Shown: one piece after another, positions 47,393-57,913 of the stretch
How the letters are laid out: each line of letters starts with the position of its first letter
Position numbering within the stretch: position 1 is the stretch's first letter
Assembly (NCBI GenBank): GCA_030280995.1
Contig: JASXTE010000002.1
Coordinates: 16,622,683 to 16,686,682 of the forward strand
DNA length: 64,000 bases
Direction of reading: 5' to 3'
Origin: Hemileia vastatrix
Taxonomy: Eukaryota > Basidiomycota > Pucciniomycetes > Pucciniales > Zaghouaniaceae
Notes under the pieces: generated by a model
Told to the model about the DNA's origin: nothing
The model's database searches: none
What the model saw: only the letters and a program-made list of their open reading frames with translations
Translations under genes and position numbers: made by a program

Positions 47393-50300
47393 CCTGATAG
47401 CACATGAAAACAAATATAATAGTTATCAAGCTAGTAATCTTCTTTTAACGTACAAAGTTTAGTTGTGCATTTATGCCACTTGCTCTTCGCCGTGGCTCCA
47501 CTAAGCCAGAAGACATTTTATTACAAGGCTCTATGGGAGATTCAACCATATCGTGAAAGTTCGTAACTTGCAAGCCTTGGTGATGAGGGAGCCCAACAAG
47601 ATCTGCGCTAAGACGACCCAATGCTTTTAAAAAACAAATAAAAGCACCAGGATCCAAATTTTTGGAACAGTCAAATAGATGAGCAATGTGTTGATGAATA
47701 TGAGTTTCATCAATATCCCAACTGCTAGTCATAGAGAAATTATTAGCAGATCCTAGGGTAGTATTAGATGTAGATGAAATTGTTGACATAGTAGGATTAG
47801 TTGTTGTAAGTGTAGTACGTTTTTTGGGTTTGACGGTTAAAACGTAATCGACTGATTGCAAAGCTTCAAAAACAGTGAACCAAGCGTCACCCAGACTACC
47901 AGCCAGAAATTGGGCAACAAACAGAAGAGCTTTCAAAAAAGCCAAATTTTTAGGACTAAGAGATATCGGTGGATTTGATGAATAAGCTGAAGCAGCCATT
48001 CCAAGGGTATCTAAACTCAGTGTACTTTGAGAGGCTTTGGAAGGTGTATTAGGCAAAGCTATGGATGGAGTGCTAGGCATATGACTTCCCCCCATAGAAG
48101 AAGTTTCCGAGATGACACTTGCTACGATGGCAGATGGGATAGCAAATTTACAGAAACTAAGTAGAAAAGCATCTCGGGGAGTTTGTAAAGAAAGTACACC
48201 ACATACTTGAGTAAAGCTTTTCATGGCAGAAAGAGTTTCATGAAATAAATTATCATCAAGATTAGTAGAGATGTAAAAACTCAGGGATGCTAATAGTGCA
48301 GGCCAACTTGTGTTGGCCATATTTTTGACAGATTGTAATTTCTTAAGAGATTTGATGAGATTTGAATCAACTGATGATGATGATGGATTTTCAGGTTGAT
48401 CTAATATATCAAAAGTGATGGCTGGAGGAGCATAATTAGAGTTGGGATCGTAAGAATTGGACAAAAGCTTGTTACGAATTATTTCATCATATTTCATCAA
48501 GGTGAAGTTGGCAAATCCTTCAGCCACATTAGTCAAACATTGTAAGGTAAGTAAATAAGTATAGGTTTCAGGAATGGATGGAGCATCAGCTTTATCAAGT
48601 TGATCGATGCATTGCAATTTGATTGCAGCTGTTGATATGGTCAAACTTCCTTGAGGGAGGCCACCGACTAGTGGAGCAGCAGCCTGTGTTGCGATACCTA
48701 CTACACCATCAATCATGCCTTGTATGCTTCCAGCACTGGCAAGAGATGCATGATGCGTAATATCTTGATTGATTCCTAGCAGAGCAGGTTTTTCACAAGA
48801 TAGACGATTAAAGGCTCCCATCATGCTACTAAAGACTCCAGAAGAAGGCCTTTCTCGATTAATGACATCATAGCGCTCATAAATTTTGAGCAATAGATAA
48901 AAATCGGCACATAAACCTCTAAAGATTTCCAAAGCCAAGATTCGAAGCCAAGGCGCAGTATGATGATCAAGTGAATTATCACTATTATCATTTGAGGAAG
49001 AAATCATTCGCACCAACAATGAAAGAAAAACTTCTGCTTCAACAGCCAAGTCATCTGAGAATTGCTTAAGGAGAAGAAAAGCAACGCGCATGAGTCGAAG
49101 GGTAAACGCAAAAAAAGGCTTTTCACTGAGAGCACGCAAGAGCAGAGGACATAATTGAGATCGCAAAACATATATTAATTCTGGATGCTAGAAACAATGG
49201 TAAAATCAAATATAGATATAAACGAGAAATGGCAGGTATTCGGTCAGTGTGAAAAGATAGATCGATGGATAGTGAGAAAGAGAAATGGAAAAAATGTGAA
49301 CTGGACTCAACTTGCTGAAAAAGATGACCATGGCCTGTCATCACACTTTCGATCAATTCTAAGCCAAACGTTTTGGGTAGACTTTGCAATTTTAAAAAAG
49401 AAGGTGAATCACCGCTAATTAAAAGACATAGATCTTCAAAGACTAAATAAGCATCTCGAGCGCTTGGCCTAAGTGCAACTGAGCGAGTAGTAGCATGGCC
49501 ATCAGTGTTTTCAGCTTCAGGAAGGGGAATTAAGACGACATAGTCGGTTTCACGCCTAGTTGGTTCTACCTCTTGACCTGATTGTAAAGCCATAGCCACT
49601 GCGCGATCTTCTTCAGCTACGCTTTCAAATACAACCATGACCAGCTGTCTTAGGGTAGCAGCGGCGGTTGAGCTGACAACAGCGATTCTTGAGTCTTGAA
49701 GTCTGAAACACAGCAAGAGTACGTCCGTCAGGAGGTTATCATGAAGGTACTGGGAGAAATTAGTGGCAAGGGTAGGCAGGGTTTGGATTATTTTGAGTTG
49801 AATTTCAACACCCAAAGGAAGGACGATGGAGAGAGTATTGATGATTGAAGGAATTTTAGTCTAAAGGGAAAAGAGATTGGAAAATGAATTTGAAACATCA
49901 AGAGGAAGAGAGGAAATATATGGAAGACAGACGAGGGGAATAGCAGCCATGCCAATCAAGCGTTGAAGACTAGCTAGGGCGATGGCGACGACTTTGACAT
50001 TTTTAGTTGTGCAAGCGCTGAAGAGAGGAGAGAGGAGGTCTTCAGCGAGAGGAGAAGGAGGAGTGGGGGCGTGATGCCTGAGAGCGTTGAAGACAGCATC
50101 AGGTTTATTTTTGAGGAGGACCAGAGCTTTGTCAGCAGCCTTTGAAAAAAATAAAAAATAAAAAATGAAAAAATAAAAAATGAAAAATGAAAAATGAAAA
50201 AAGAAAAAAGAAAGATGGATGGATGGATGGGAAGAAAGAAGGAAGTTCAATAAAAAGGGAAGGAGATAAATACAGACGGATTAGATGAGATTAGGTTAAA

Positions 50301-50445
50301 GTAGACTAGATTTTAACAAAGCAAAGTAAGAATATACTTCTCTAATTTCCGGATATTTGCGTTTAGTTTCCGATGCCAAACCTTGTAGATCAGCGGTGAG
50401 GAGGGAAAGAGTGCCTGTCGTCGATGGAGGGCCAGTGCCAGCCAT
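42409..50445 (-). CDS. MON2: MON2 homolog, interrupted by a TRIM insertion
   Basis: Large HEAT-repeat protein of the Sec7/BIG family lacking the GEF domain. In yeast and animals Mon2 is a peripheral trans-Golgi/endosome scaffold that works with Dopey and the Neo1/ATP9A flippase in recycling. Exons on the minus strand: 50445-50338, 50139-about 49903, about 49862-49312, 49187-47454, 47297-44347 (interrupted), 44185-43962, 43868-43801, 43715-43377, 43297-43162, about 43068-42967 and about 42852-42409. Recognisable blocks are the N-terminal ADLQGLASETKRKYPEIRE, GVEIQLKIIQTLP, INAQLNFRQADKSFGITKLG, and the C-terminal ELDVFPLLGFARVPDD and RDEEILYILQSLKQL. The start was chosen from family similarity right at Met 50445. 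A retroelement at 45792-46829 splits exon 5 after ..LSFHSRQD and, with its 5-bp duplication, shifts the frame; as read, this allele cannot make the C-terminal half. The rest of the gene has no other defect. Confidence 0.92.
45792..46829 (-). mobile_element. TRIM-type LTR element inside a MON2 exon
   Basis: Two identical 111-bp LTRs (45792-45902 and 46719-46829), starting TGTTATGGTGTTACC and ending TTCTCTACA on the minus strand. They are flanked by the perfect 5-bp duplication ATCTT (45787-45791 and 46830-46834). Directly inside the 5' LTR is GGTTATGGGCCGTCTCGC, a candidate primer-binding site. Directly before the 3' LTR is the purine tract AAGTGGGGGGGA. Internal sequence (816 bp) has no retroviral domains; it carries three copies of GGCGCCCATACACCA or near-matches (about 46527, 46591, 46624). 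These are the hallmarks of a terminal-repeat retrotransposon in miniature, mobilised in trans. Confidence 0.93.
47325..47389. repeat. TA dinucleotide repeat in MON2 intron
   Basis: Uninterrupted TA repeat of 65 bases inside the intron between 47454 and 47297 of MON2. Other shorter TA runs occur in the intron at about 44280-44300. Confidence 0.95.
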
Positions 50446-50614
50446 GGGACAGTTTTCTGTTAGGGGGGGGGGGGGGGCGAGAAGACAGGAAAAGAGGGAG
50501 AGCGCGGCTATGCACTATGCACTATGCACTATGCACTATGCAATGTGTGGACACTGCTGCCGATCACAATATTCAATTTCATCATGCATCGGCTCCCTTC
50601 TTGACCGCATCCCC
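50446..50614. promoter_or_regulatory. MON2/SEN54 bidirectional promoter interval
   Basis: Only 169 bp separate the MON2 and SEN54 start codons, so this interval must hold both 5' untranslated regions and promoters, or the promoters overlap the coding ends. It contains a G run (about 50462-50477) and four to five tandem copies of the heptamer ACTATGC (about 50508-50541). No TATA box was seen. Confidence 0.7.
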
Positions 50615-52361
50615 ATGGACGACGCTCTCAACGCAGCGGACGAGGCCCCAGACTGGGCACTTCTTTCGTCCTTTGACAGGTCTGGCGATCATTCAATTCA
50701 TTCTCGTCTATGCATTATCCATCACTCATCTCTCCATTATTCATTATCATCCCTCACCCCCCAGATCGTCCGCCTTCATCCCCCGGCGCGGCGAAAAAGA
50801 CTTTGAACCTAATCCTGCCCATCAAATCTCCCAGCAAAATGCCCTCACCCATTCCAGGAACGCCCTCTTTTCCGCCCTCGTCGCTGGAAAAAGACGTCAT
50901 TCCAACAGAGACCACGTCATGTGTCGCTGGAACCCTCACACTCAACTCGCACATGTCGTGGGTGCCCCAAGAGGCGTCCTGTTTACTTCCCTGGGTTCCT
51001 GGGACAAATCCCACCAACGTCTCCAGCTCTTTCCTGAAGAAATCCTTTATCTTGTCGAACGCGGCACCGTCGAATGCTGGATTGAGCCTCTAAATCCTAC
51101 TCAAGCTTCTGTTCCTATGTCTGTCCAATGGGCTTGGTCACAGATGATCCAGGCACATCATCTTTCTTTGGAAAAATATCAAGTACTCCCCCTCTTTTCT
51201 TTAGACAAATCCAGTCTTATCTCTTCTTCTTCTTCTTCTCCCCTATCAAAAAGGTTTATGCTTATCTCAAAAGATTGGGCTACATCGTTTTACGCAAAGA
51301 TCATGTCCACACAATTTGGTCCAAACACAACCATCCAAAAACTACCTCTTCCATCTTGAATTTACTATGGAATTCCCCTCTCTCCCTACTTGACAAAATT
51401 TCTTCTTTTTTCTCCGCTCTCATCTTATCACTCTTGCCCTCAAAATTTTTAATATTGCCCCCTCATGCATTTCCTAGAAAATATCTTAATCCAAACCAGC
51501 AACCTCGTTGTTTGCTTACTTCATCAGAGGCTTCTCATTATGGTATGATGAGCTTTCAACATGCATATATATATCATCCCAATTCAAGTGATACTCATTC
51601 ACTTATTTGTCAGATTCAATTTTCAAGGCTTTGAGAATCATTCCTTCGGGTCAAACTGTGACGGTTCCCTCTCCACCTCCAACTGATCAACTTTCTCAAG
51701 ATTATGAAATTTTTTACTATGTTTACAAGCCTAATAACCGATTCTCTAAGACCTTACCTCCTGCACCTGACTTTCAGATTTGTGTCGTGGAGTAAGTCTT
51801 CCAAATCACATTCTCTTCATTCTTTATTGTGATTTTTGATTTATTTTTTCTTTGAATTTCATTATCTATTTCACTCTTCGTTCACTTGTCTATTCATTCT
51901 TATTAGTACGGAAAAGCAATTGATACCCAATTTAAACGGAATGTGTTCTTTTTTTGATCAAGCTTCAGCTATACGGCCCCCTGCACTTAAAACTAATGGC
52001 GCAGATACAGAAACCAAGCAGCAACCGGTGACGGTTGAACGTATTTCAATTTGGAGGTGGGTTTTTGGTCGGTTTCTAAAGCCCAAAACTCGAACACGGC
52101 CTCCCAATGTATTTGCTAAGTTGAAAGAAGGACATCGAAATGCTATCTTGGCTATTAATGATCATGGAATTATCAGTTTTCTTGTACGTTTTTATCCATA
52201 TCATTTTGATTATGCTATCGAGCCTTGTTGATTTACATTATATGATCCTATTTCTTTTGGGATGTGTATATTTTATTTTATTTCATTTTTTTTTACGAAA
52301 AAACTAGAGGTTTGCGGAAAGTGATTTTGGCGCATTTCCACTTGTTGGAAGATACCCCTAA
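50615..52361 (+). CDS. SEN54: tRNA-splicing endonuclease subunit SEN54
   Basis: Structural subunit of the SEN complex (Sen2, Sen34, Sen15, Sen54) that cuts introns from pre-tRNA. Six exons with consistent phases: 50615-50679, 50765-51182, 51254-51542, 51614-51791, 51907-52183 and 52308-52361. The N-terminal domain is typical: RRGEKDFEPNP, SRNALFSAL, EEILYLVERGTVECW, then QVYAYLKRLGYIVLR across intron 2. The C-terminal part has SIFKALRIIPSG, DYEIFYYVYKPNNRF, PDFQICVVE and FLRFAESDFG near the end. The start Met (MDDALNAADEAPDW) is the only one joined in phase to the conserved part. About 427 residues, within the fungal range. Divergent from MON2. Confidence 0.94.
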
Positions 52362-53607
52362 CCCAAAAACACATAATCATACCTACAATCTTCTCTGCAT
52401 GGCTTCTTATGAGTGGCTGAGATTTATCCTGGTGGGGAGAGGAGCATATAAAGAAGATATTATATGGCTGACACTTTTAAATATAAATATTAAACCAAGG
52501 ATATAACAAGTGAAACACTACACAGTTTATTCATAGCCCAGATTTCACAGAATGACTTCTCAAAAGCAAAAGTTAAAAAAAAATTATTGAAAAAGACAAT
52601 CAATTTCTTTGAGTTGATTCCTCCTAAGTGTCATGGTTCACAAATTCCCCAATCATGACAAGGTAATAATCAAATTTCATTCAAAGTTACTCTTGAAAAT
52701 GAAGGATGATGCAAAAAATGATTTGGAGTAGAAATATCAGTAAGTATGGGCAGATATAAGGTAGGATAAGGCTTGGAGGAATGTAAGTAAGGTGACAAAA
52801 ATTTAGTTGCATGCATTGAAGACTTTGCAAGTGTTTCCATGAAAGAAAATAGTTTGGGTTTGATGTATGAAGCTGTGATAAAAGGTAGGGAGAGGAAAAA
52901 AAAAAAAAAGTCTTGAAGAGGAAGAAAGGATGAGGATCAGTGAATGGTTGTCATGAGAAGATGAATGTATGGTGAAAGAGAAGGAAGTTTTAGTGCAAAA
53001 TATGCAAGATGCAATAAAAATGCTGTTCACAGACTTTTTGGTAGGCCACTGTGTTATGTAAGTAGCCATAAATGTACTTAGCTACCATAGTGTTATGAAC
53101 TAAGAAGGCAGACTACTACTAGCACTAACACTGTTGAAAGACTCTTACAGTTGCCTTGCTGTAAGCAGAATCCAAGGGAGTTGGAAAAACAGAAGAAAAC
53201 CTTGTTGTTCCTTATAAGTTAAATAAGAGTTCACAATTTAACTAAGCTAATAAGTCTACTTGATAAAGATAGACCTGTTGACTATTTGATTATAAAAGTT
53301 TTGAGATTTAGAATTGGTGTTCTTTTAGTTTAGATGAAGAAAATACAATAGTAAAGTTGTACCTGAAAAGTTAGTTTAAATGATTGAATAGTTATGTTTT
53401 TATAAAGTTTTTATTTTTGTGAACTGATGTTAAAGTCCTGTCCCTGAAGATGAGACCTTTACAATGATACCCTATAAGTATATGTAAATGTGTTGTGGAA
53501 TAAAATTTATAAAGTGTTATATAAAAGTGTTATATTTATAAGGGTATTACAAATAATAATTGTTGTAATTGGTAAGATAATGATTGTATATTGTTAGAAT
53601 TCTATGT
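52362..53607. other. Intergenic downstream of SEN54
   Basis: AT-rich with no gene recognised. At about 53051-53100 a TGTTATG..TGTACTTAGCTA segment resembles the start of the TRIM LTR in MON2 and could be a diverged relative. The rest holds nothing identifiable. Confidence 0.45.
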
Positions 53608-53610
53608 TAA

Positions 53611-55637
53611 GGGCATCTACCATTGTGTCAGTAAAAAATAAGTATATAATTACATGTTACTTGGGTCATTTCATAATGAATTGCCATATTCAACCACTCT
53701 ATGCAGTATCTTTTACTATTCACTCCATTTAGTTAATATTCAACCATCGTATTTTGGCTCCTATTCATTAAAACTAAATTATTTTTTTCCTTCTCATGGC
53801 CTTTAACATAGTTGATGAATTACTTGAAATGTACATGTAAATATCAATTCCATATTTTTAAGTGTATACATCAATTTATGGTTTTCTGGCTGGCATTGTT
53901 TAATAACATATGATGACATAAAAATTTTGGCATTATATATAATTTAACAAAGAAAAGATTGAAGTGGAAGAAAAAAATATCCATGTGTTTGTCAGTTGAC
54001 GAGGAGTAGCATAGCCAATGAGTTTTTTTTCAGCCAACAAGAACACCAAAAAAAAAAAAGGGAAAACCTAAGCCACACTGGTAAATTTCTTTCACATGAA
54101 AAAAGAGTAATTTTTGCCACAAAAAAGTAGTGTAATGAAGTATATATAAGTTGTCAGTACAATCTAGTATATAAGTATGATATAATAGTATTTATTTATG
54201 GTCCTACTACTTATTGGTAAATGATTTAGTGATTAAACCTCAGGGGAAGACTAATAGAATAGTTATACTCAAATAAAACTCACAATACTTGGATTTAAAT
54301 GCGTGCTAGTGGTGGAAAATAGAAGAATAAAATATAGTTATAGCTTTTATAAAGATAATATCAATTTATAAGGGCTTTATAATATATTTCTGAATACTAA
54401 TAATTGTATTGTAGTGTTTGTTTGAAGTGTAGTAATTGAATGATGATAATAAACCGTCAAAATCCCTCCTTACTTATACCCAAATCCACTGGAGTGCACA
54501 GACCTTCAATCCAGATGATGTCACTGCTATCCCCGGCAATTACAGCACTGTGAGAGCCCATCACCTCCCCATGGCGTCCACTTCAAGCAGTTTCAACACC
54601 CAGACCTCCAGTAAGGACCCTCCATCACTATTAATAATAACACAGAGTCATACCATAAATAGAAAACCCAGATAAAAGCGGATACCATAAAGAAACAGGT
54701 AAAATAAGTAATCCAAAAGAGATTTAATGAAACACAAAGCATATAAAGGAAAAAAATGAAGTGTCCAAGCCCCCAATAACATCCCCAAGCATCCACATTA
54801 ACCCAGAAATAACCTCCCAACCCATAAATCCGTGAATATTCATCCAAGGAAGCAGATTAAGTTGTCCAAACTGAGTGTATGCGCCTGATATAGATGTCTA
54901 TGCTTCTGTAGGCCTTGTGAATCCACTGATTTTGTCCATATGACCTAAAACAAGCAGAAAAACAAAGGTTATAGGCTATTAAGAGGCTAAAACCCACTTA
55001 TAGACCTAAATATACATAATATACTGCATATTTCACTGAATATGAGCTTGATGTATACATTTAAGCTTATTTATGTCCATAATTACTTAATATCACTTAA
55101 GATAAGTATATTATGACTCCATTAACACCTTAATAAGTATAATTAGGCTATGGATAAGCTATTTAAACTACTATAAGTTATATAATAGTGTAATAATTAT
55201 ATATATATGTATTATAATCATATATATAATTGTTTTAACCTTATTTTTAAGATATAAGCTTAATGTACTTAAGGTTATCTTATTTTAAGCATAAGAAATA
55301 CTCAGTCCTAGGGATATCCAGGCTGACATAAGTGATATTTGGTTTTAATAGTGAGTAAAGTGGCTTATAATGAAAATTGTAAAAAATGAGGAGCCGGGAA
55401 GGAGGCAAGTAAGTGAGAGGCAAGTGGGATACGAAATCAAAAAAAAAAATTGGCAGACAGGGGGGTGACTTAATGACACAAAGTAAGTATCTGTAAGTAT
55501 ATATACTTACTTTTACCCAATATTTACAGAAATGAATAGTTAATGAGGGGTGATAATGCAACGGTGAATGAATATACCCTCAATTATTGGTAAAGTATGC
55601 ATACCAACCCAACTTACAGACATGGTGGTAGATGCCC
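53611..55637. mobile_element. Harbinger/Tourist-like non-autonomous element
   Basis: Ends GGGCATCTACCA at both termini (inverted), with looser similarity a little further in (TGTGTCAGT / TGTCTGTAAG). It is flanked by a perfect TAA duplication (53608-53610 and 55638-55640). TAA targets with GG-starting ends are typical of PIF/Harbinger MITEs. Without the nested solo LTR it is about 845 bp. No transposase gene. Confidence 0.8.
54152..55328 (-). mobile_element. Solo LTR, copy 3, nested in Harbinger-like element
   Basis: On the plus strand it starts TGTCAGTACAATCTAG and ends TATCCAGGCTGACA, flanked by a perfect 5-bp duplication TAAGT (54147-54151 and 55329-55333). It is 1177 bp long. Its minus-strand start TGTCAGCCTGGATATCCCTA is nearly the same as the LTR-like starts at 22848 and 26156, so it belongs to that family. 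Confidence 0.87.
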
Positions 55638-55640
55638 TAA

Positions 55641-55883
55641 GATCTATGATGCCTAATATAATTTTTAGTTTACAGTTTTATATGCATAGTTAGGTCATGT
55701 GCCATATTTTCCCTGCCCAGAACATCCCAGAACTGGTCCAGAGTTTGTACAGAGCTTGTACAGACTTCTGGACACAATAAGAACCTTAAAACTTTAATGA
55801 AATTTAGAAATATTACATATGATAGAGCTACTTCTCCACTACACTCCTAACTAACTTTCATAGTCTGGATAGCCCTATTCATC
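55641..55883. other. Spacer before the chromovirus
   Basis: Short AT-rich segment between the Harbinger-like element and the 5' LTR. It contains CAGAGTTTGTACAGAGCTTG-like near-repeats. No gene. Confidence 0.5.
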
Positions 55884-56653
55884 TGTCACGCGCCACGTGA
55901 CACTCGAGGCAAAAGCAGCTCATTAAATCAATAATATCGAGTTCTAAATCTATACTCGAAGCGCAGAAAGCAATTCTCCATAGCAACTTCAATTCCCCTT
56001 TGTGTACTTAGTATTCAACTGCGCTAGCCTAAACTCTAAATCTAAATTAGTCAATCTCTCAATAGTGTGCCTTAGTCTCAATTTCAATAAGCGATGCACA
56101 GCGCTATGATCAACGTAATAGTACATTAGTAGTTTTCATTAAAAGTTTGTTAATTAATTAAAAGGGGTAAGTTGAGCATGGACGGATATTAGCGAAGAGG
56201 GTCTAAGTGTATGTTAGTAATGGTCTGTGGTATGGGAATGGTGCGATGAGAGGGAGGTCAATGCGAGGAGGAATAAAGGATATAAAAGGGTTGGGTATTT
56301 GGTTCAATATTCCTTAGAATTAAATTATAAAATGTATTTACATTTAATAGTGGTAAAGTCTTTAAGTCAAATCATTGTTATTGTATCTTTCTTTTATTTT
56401 CTCAATAATCATTTCTAAATCCTAAATCTTTGATTATTGAGTTTCCAACCCTTCGTGAGATTTTAAGAATTCCTATTACCTTTGAAACTATATTATAACT
56501 CGTCTCGAACATACCTCGAACCTGTAGTTCTTACTTCGGGTGACCTTTGAATCACTTCCTCGAATCATTCCTCTGTGCTTCAAAGAAGTTTCTAAATCCC
56601 TCATCTCACTTTCAGGAACATCCTCAACCTTGTGCATAGGTCGTCCGGTGACA
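55884..56653 (+). repeat. 5' LTR of chromovirus
   Basis: 770 bp, starting TGTCACGCGCCACGTGACAC and ending GTCCGGTGACA, with inverted TGTCAC/GTGACA termini. The start contains the palindrome-like GTCACGCGCCACGTGAC. It matches the 3' LTR at 63585 over the visible 416 bp. Confidence 0.92.
56281..56287 (+). promoter_or_regulatory. TATA box of chromovirus LTR
   Basis: TATAAAA in the sequence GGATATAAAAGGGTTGGG, present in both LTRs. It lies 35 bp upstream of 56316, which the primer-binding complementarity marks as the likely RNA 5' end. Confidence 0.75.
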
Positions 56654-56654
56654 G

Positions 56655-56668
56655 TATAATTTAATTCT
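56655..56668 (+). promoter_or_regulatory. Self-priming primer-binding site
   Basis: TATAATTTAATTCT, one base after the 5' LTR end, is the exact reverse complement of AGAATTAAATTATA at 56316-56329 within the LTR. Tf1 and sushi-group elements prime reverse transcription by folding the 5' end of their own RNA onto the primer-binding site. The position of the partner, 35 bp after the TATA box, fits the RNA start. Confidence 0.75.
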
Positions 56669-56725
56669 CCGTAGTTCTCATTCTTTGCACTACTACGTCC
56701 TTTTAGGTGTTTTTAAAATTTTAAA

Positions 56726-57913
56726 ATGGCACCTGTTCAATGCACTCCTCCTACGGGTGCTACTACTAGAGCTCGCACTAGGGGCAGGCCAACAGCCACA
56801 AGGTCTGTTTCCCGCACTCACTCTTTGGAACCACTCGACCTTAGGGAACGGCAACATTCAGTTCAATCTGTAGAAGACATCCCACAAGATTTTGAGGATT
56901 CTAGTGATGAAGAAGAAGGAGAGGATACAATGCACGAGGCACCATCCGCCCCTGCCAATCACCCTTCTGGTCAATCCTCAGAACCTGGACCATCTAAATC
57001 TCTGGAAGATTTCATGAGACTTTTCATGAAAACCCTTTCAAATCCAACGTCTTCAGAAGGATCTAAGTTCAAAACTCCTTCTATGAAATCTCCTGAAAAA
57101 TTTGACAGAGATCACCCTGACAGATTGCAACCCTTCTTGCAAACCTGCAAGCTACTGTTCCATAATGACCCTCTAACCTTTAATAGCGACCAATCAAAGG
57201 TTGTTTAAGCTTCTTCATTCCTAGCCGGGAAAGCAGCAAGATGGTTCGAACCTTATCTGCTCATGCTTTCTTCGACAGAAACCCACTTACTTATCAATAA
57301 TTGGGAAAAGTTCGAAGACCAAATTTTTACATTGTTTGGGGACCCTAATGAAACTGACAACACAGAAATTGAACTTGATTTTCTTCGCATGAGTGATAAT
57401 GGTAAAGCCTCTGAATATATCTCGAACTTCAGAGCACTTCAAACTCGAGTAGGTTGGAATGATGCTGCCCTTAAGTATCATTTCAAGAAAGGACTTCCTT
57501 CGAGGATTCTGGATCAATTAAATCTTCACGGTCAGAAGATGACTACTTTAACGGATTTAATGGATCGAACCCTCGAACTTGACGGCGTTTATCAAGGACA
57601 ACTTCAACATCGTCGATACGCCAACAAATCTCAAGGCCTAAATTTTAAATCGGGATCTTCTTCACACCCACGAGCAAATCAATCCTCCTCGACTCAATCC
57701 AAACCCAATAAGGGATAGGATAAGCCTCGACCAAAAGGCTTGACTCCAGGCAATATCAGCAAAGTACTGGATCCTAGAGGGGAACTTAAAGAAGCTGAGA
57801 GGAAGAGACAAGCAGATAATGGGTTATGTATGTATTGTGGGGGTAAGCACAAGTTGGAAGACTGTGTAAAGTTGAAGGAAAGAGAAGGTACTAGTTCGAA
57901 GTCAAAAAACTAG
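56726..57913 (+). pseudogene. Chromovirus gag
   Basis: Met 56726 (MAPVQCTPPTGATTRARTRG) opens a basic N-terminal region, an acidic linker (EDSSDEEEGED), and a capsid-like domain (PEKFDRDHPDRLQPFLQTC through MSDNGKASEYISNFRALQTRVGWND). A zinc knuckle CMYCGGKHKLEDC (CX2CX3HX4C, one residue shorter than the usual CX2CX4HX4C) lies near 57832. Two in-frame stops interrupt the frame (57206-57208 and 57716-57718); the natural end is TAG 57911-57913, directly after the frameshift heptamer. Gag forms the particle and binds RNA. Confidence 0.88.

Noticed and set aside
50508..50541. CRISPR-like short repeats
   Set aside because: Simple tandem heptamers without spacers, in a eukaryotic promoter.
50357..50806. 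Plus-strand frame overlapping the MON2 start and SEN54 exon 1
   Set aside because: Runs through the MON2 first exon, the promoter repeats and a SEN54 intron in the wrong frame.
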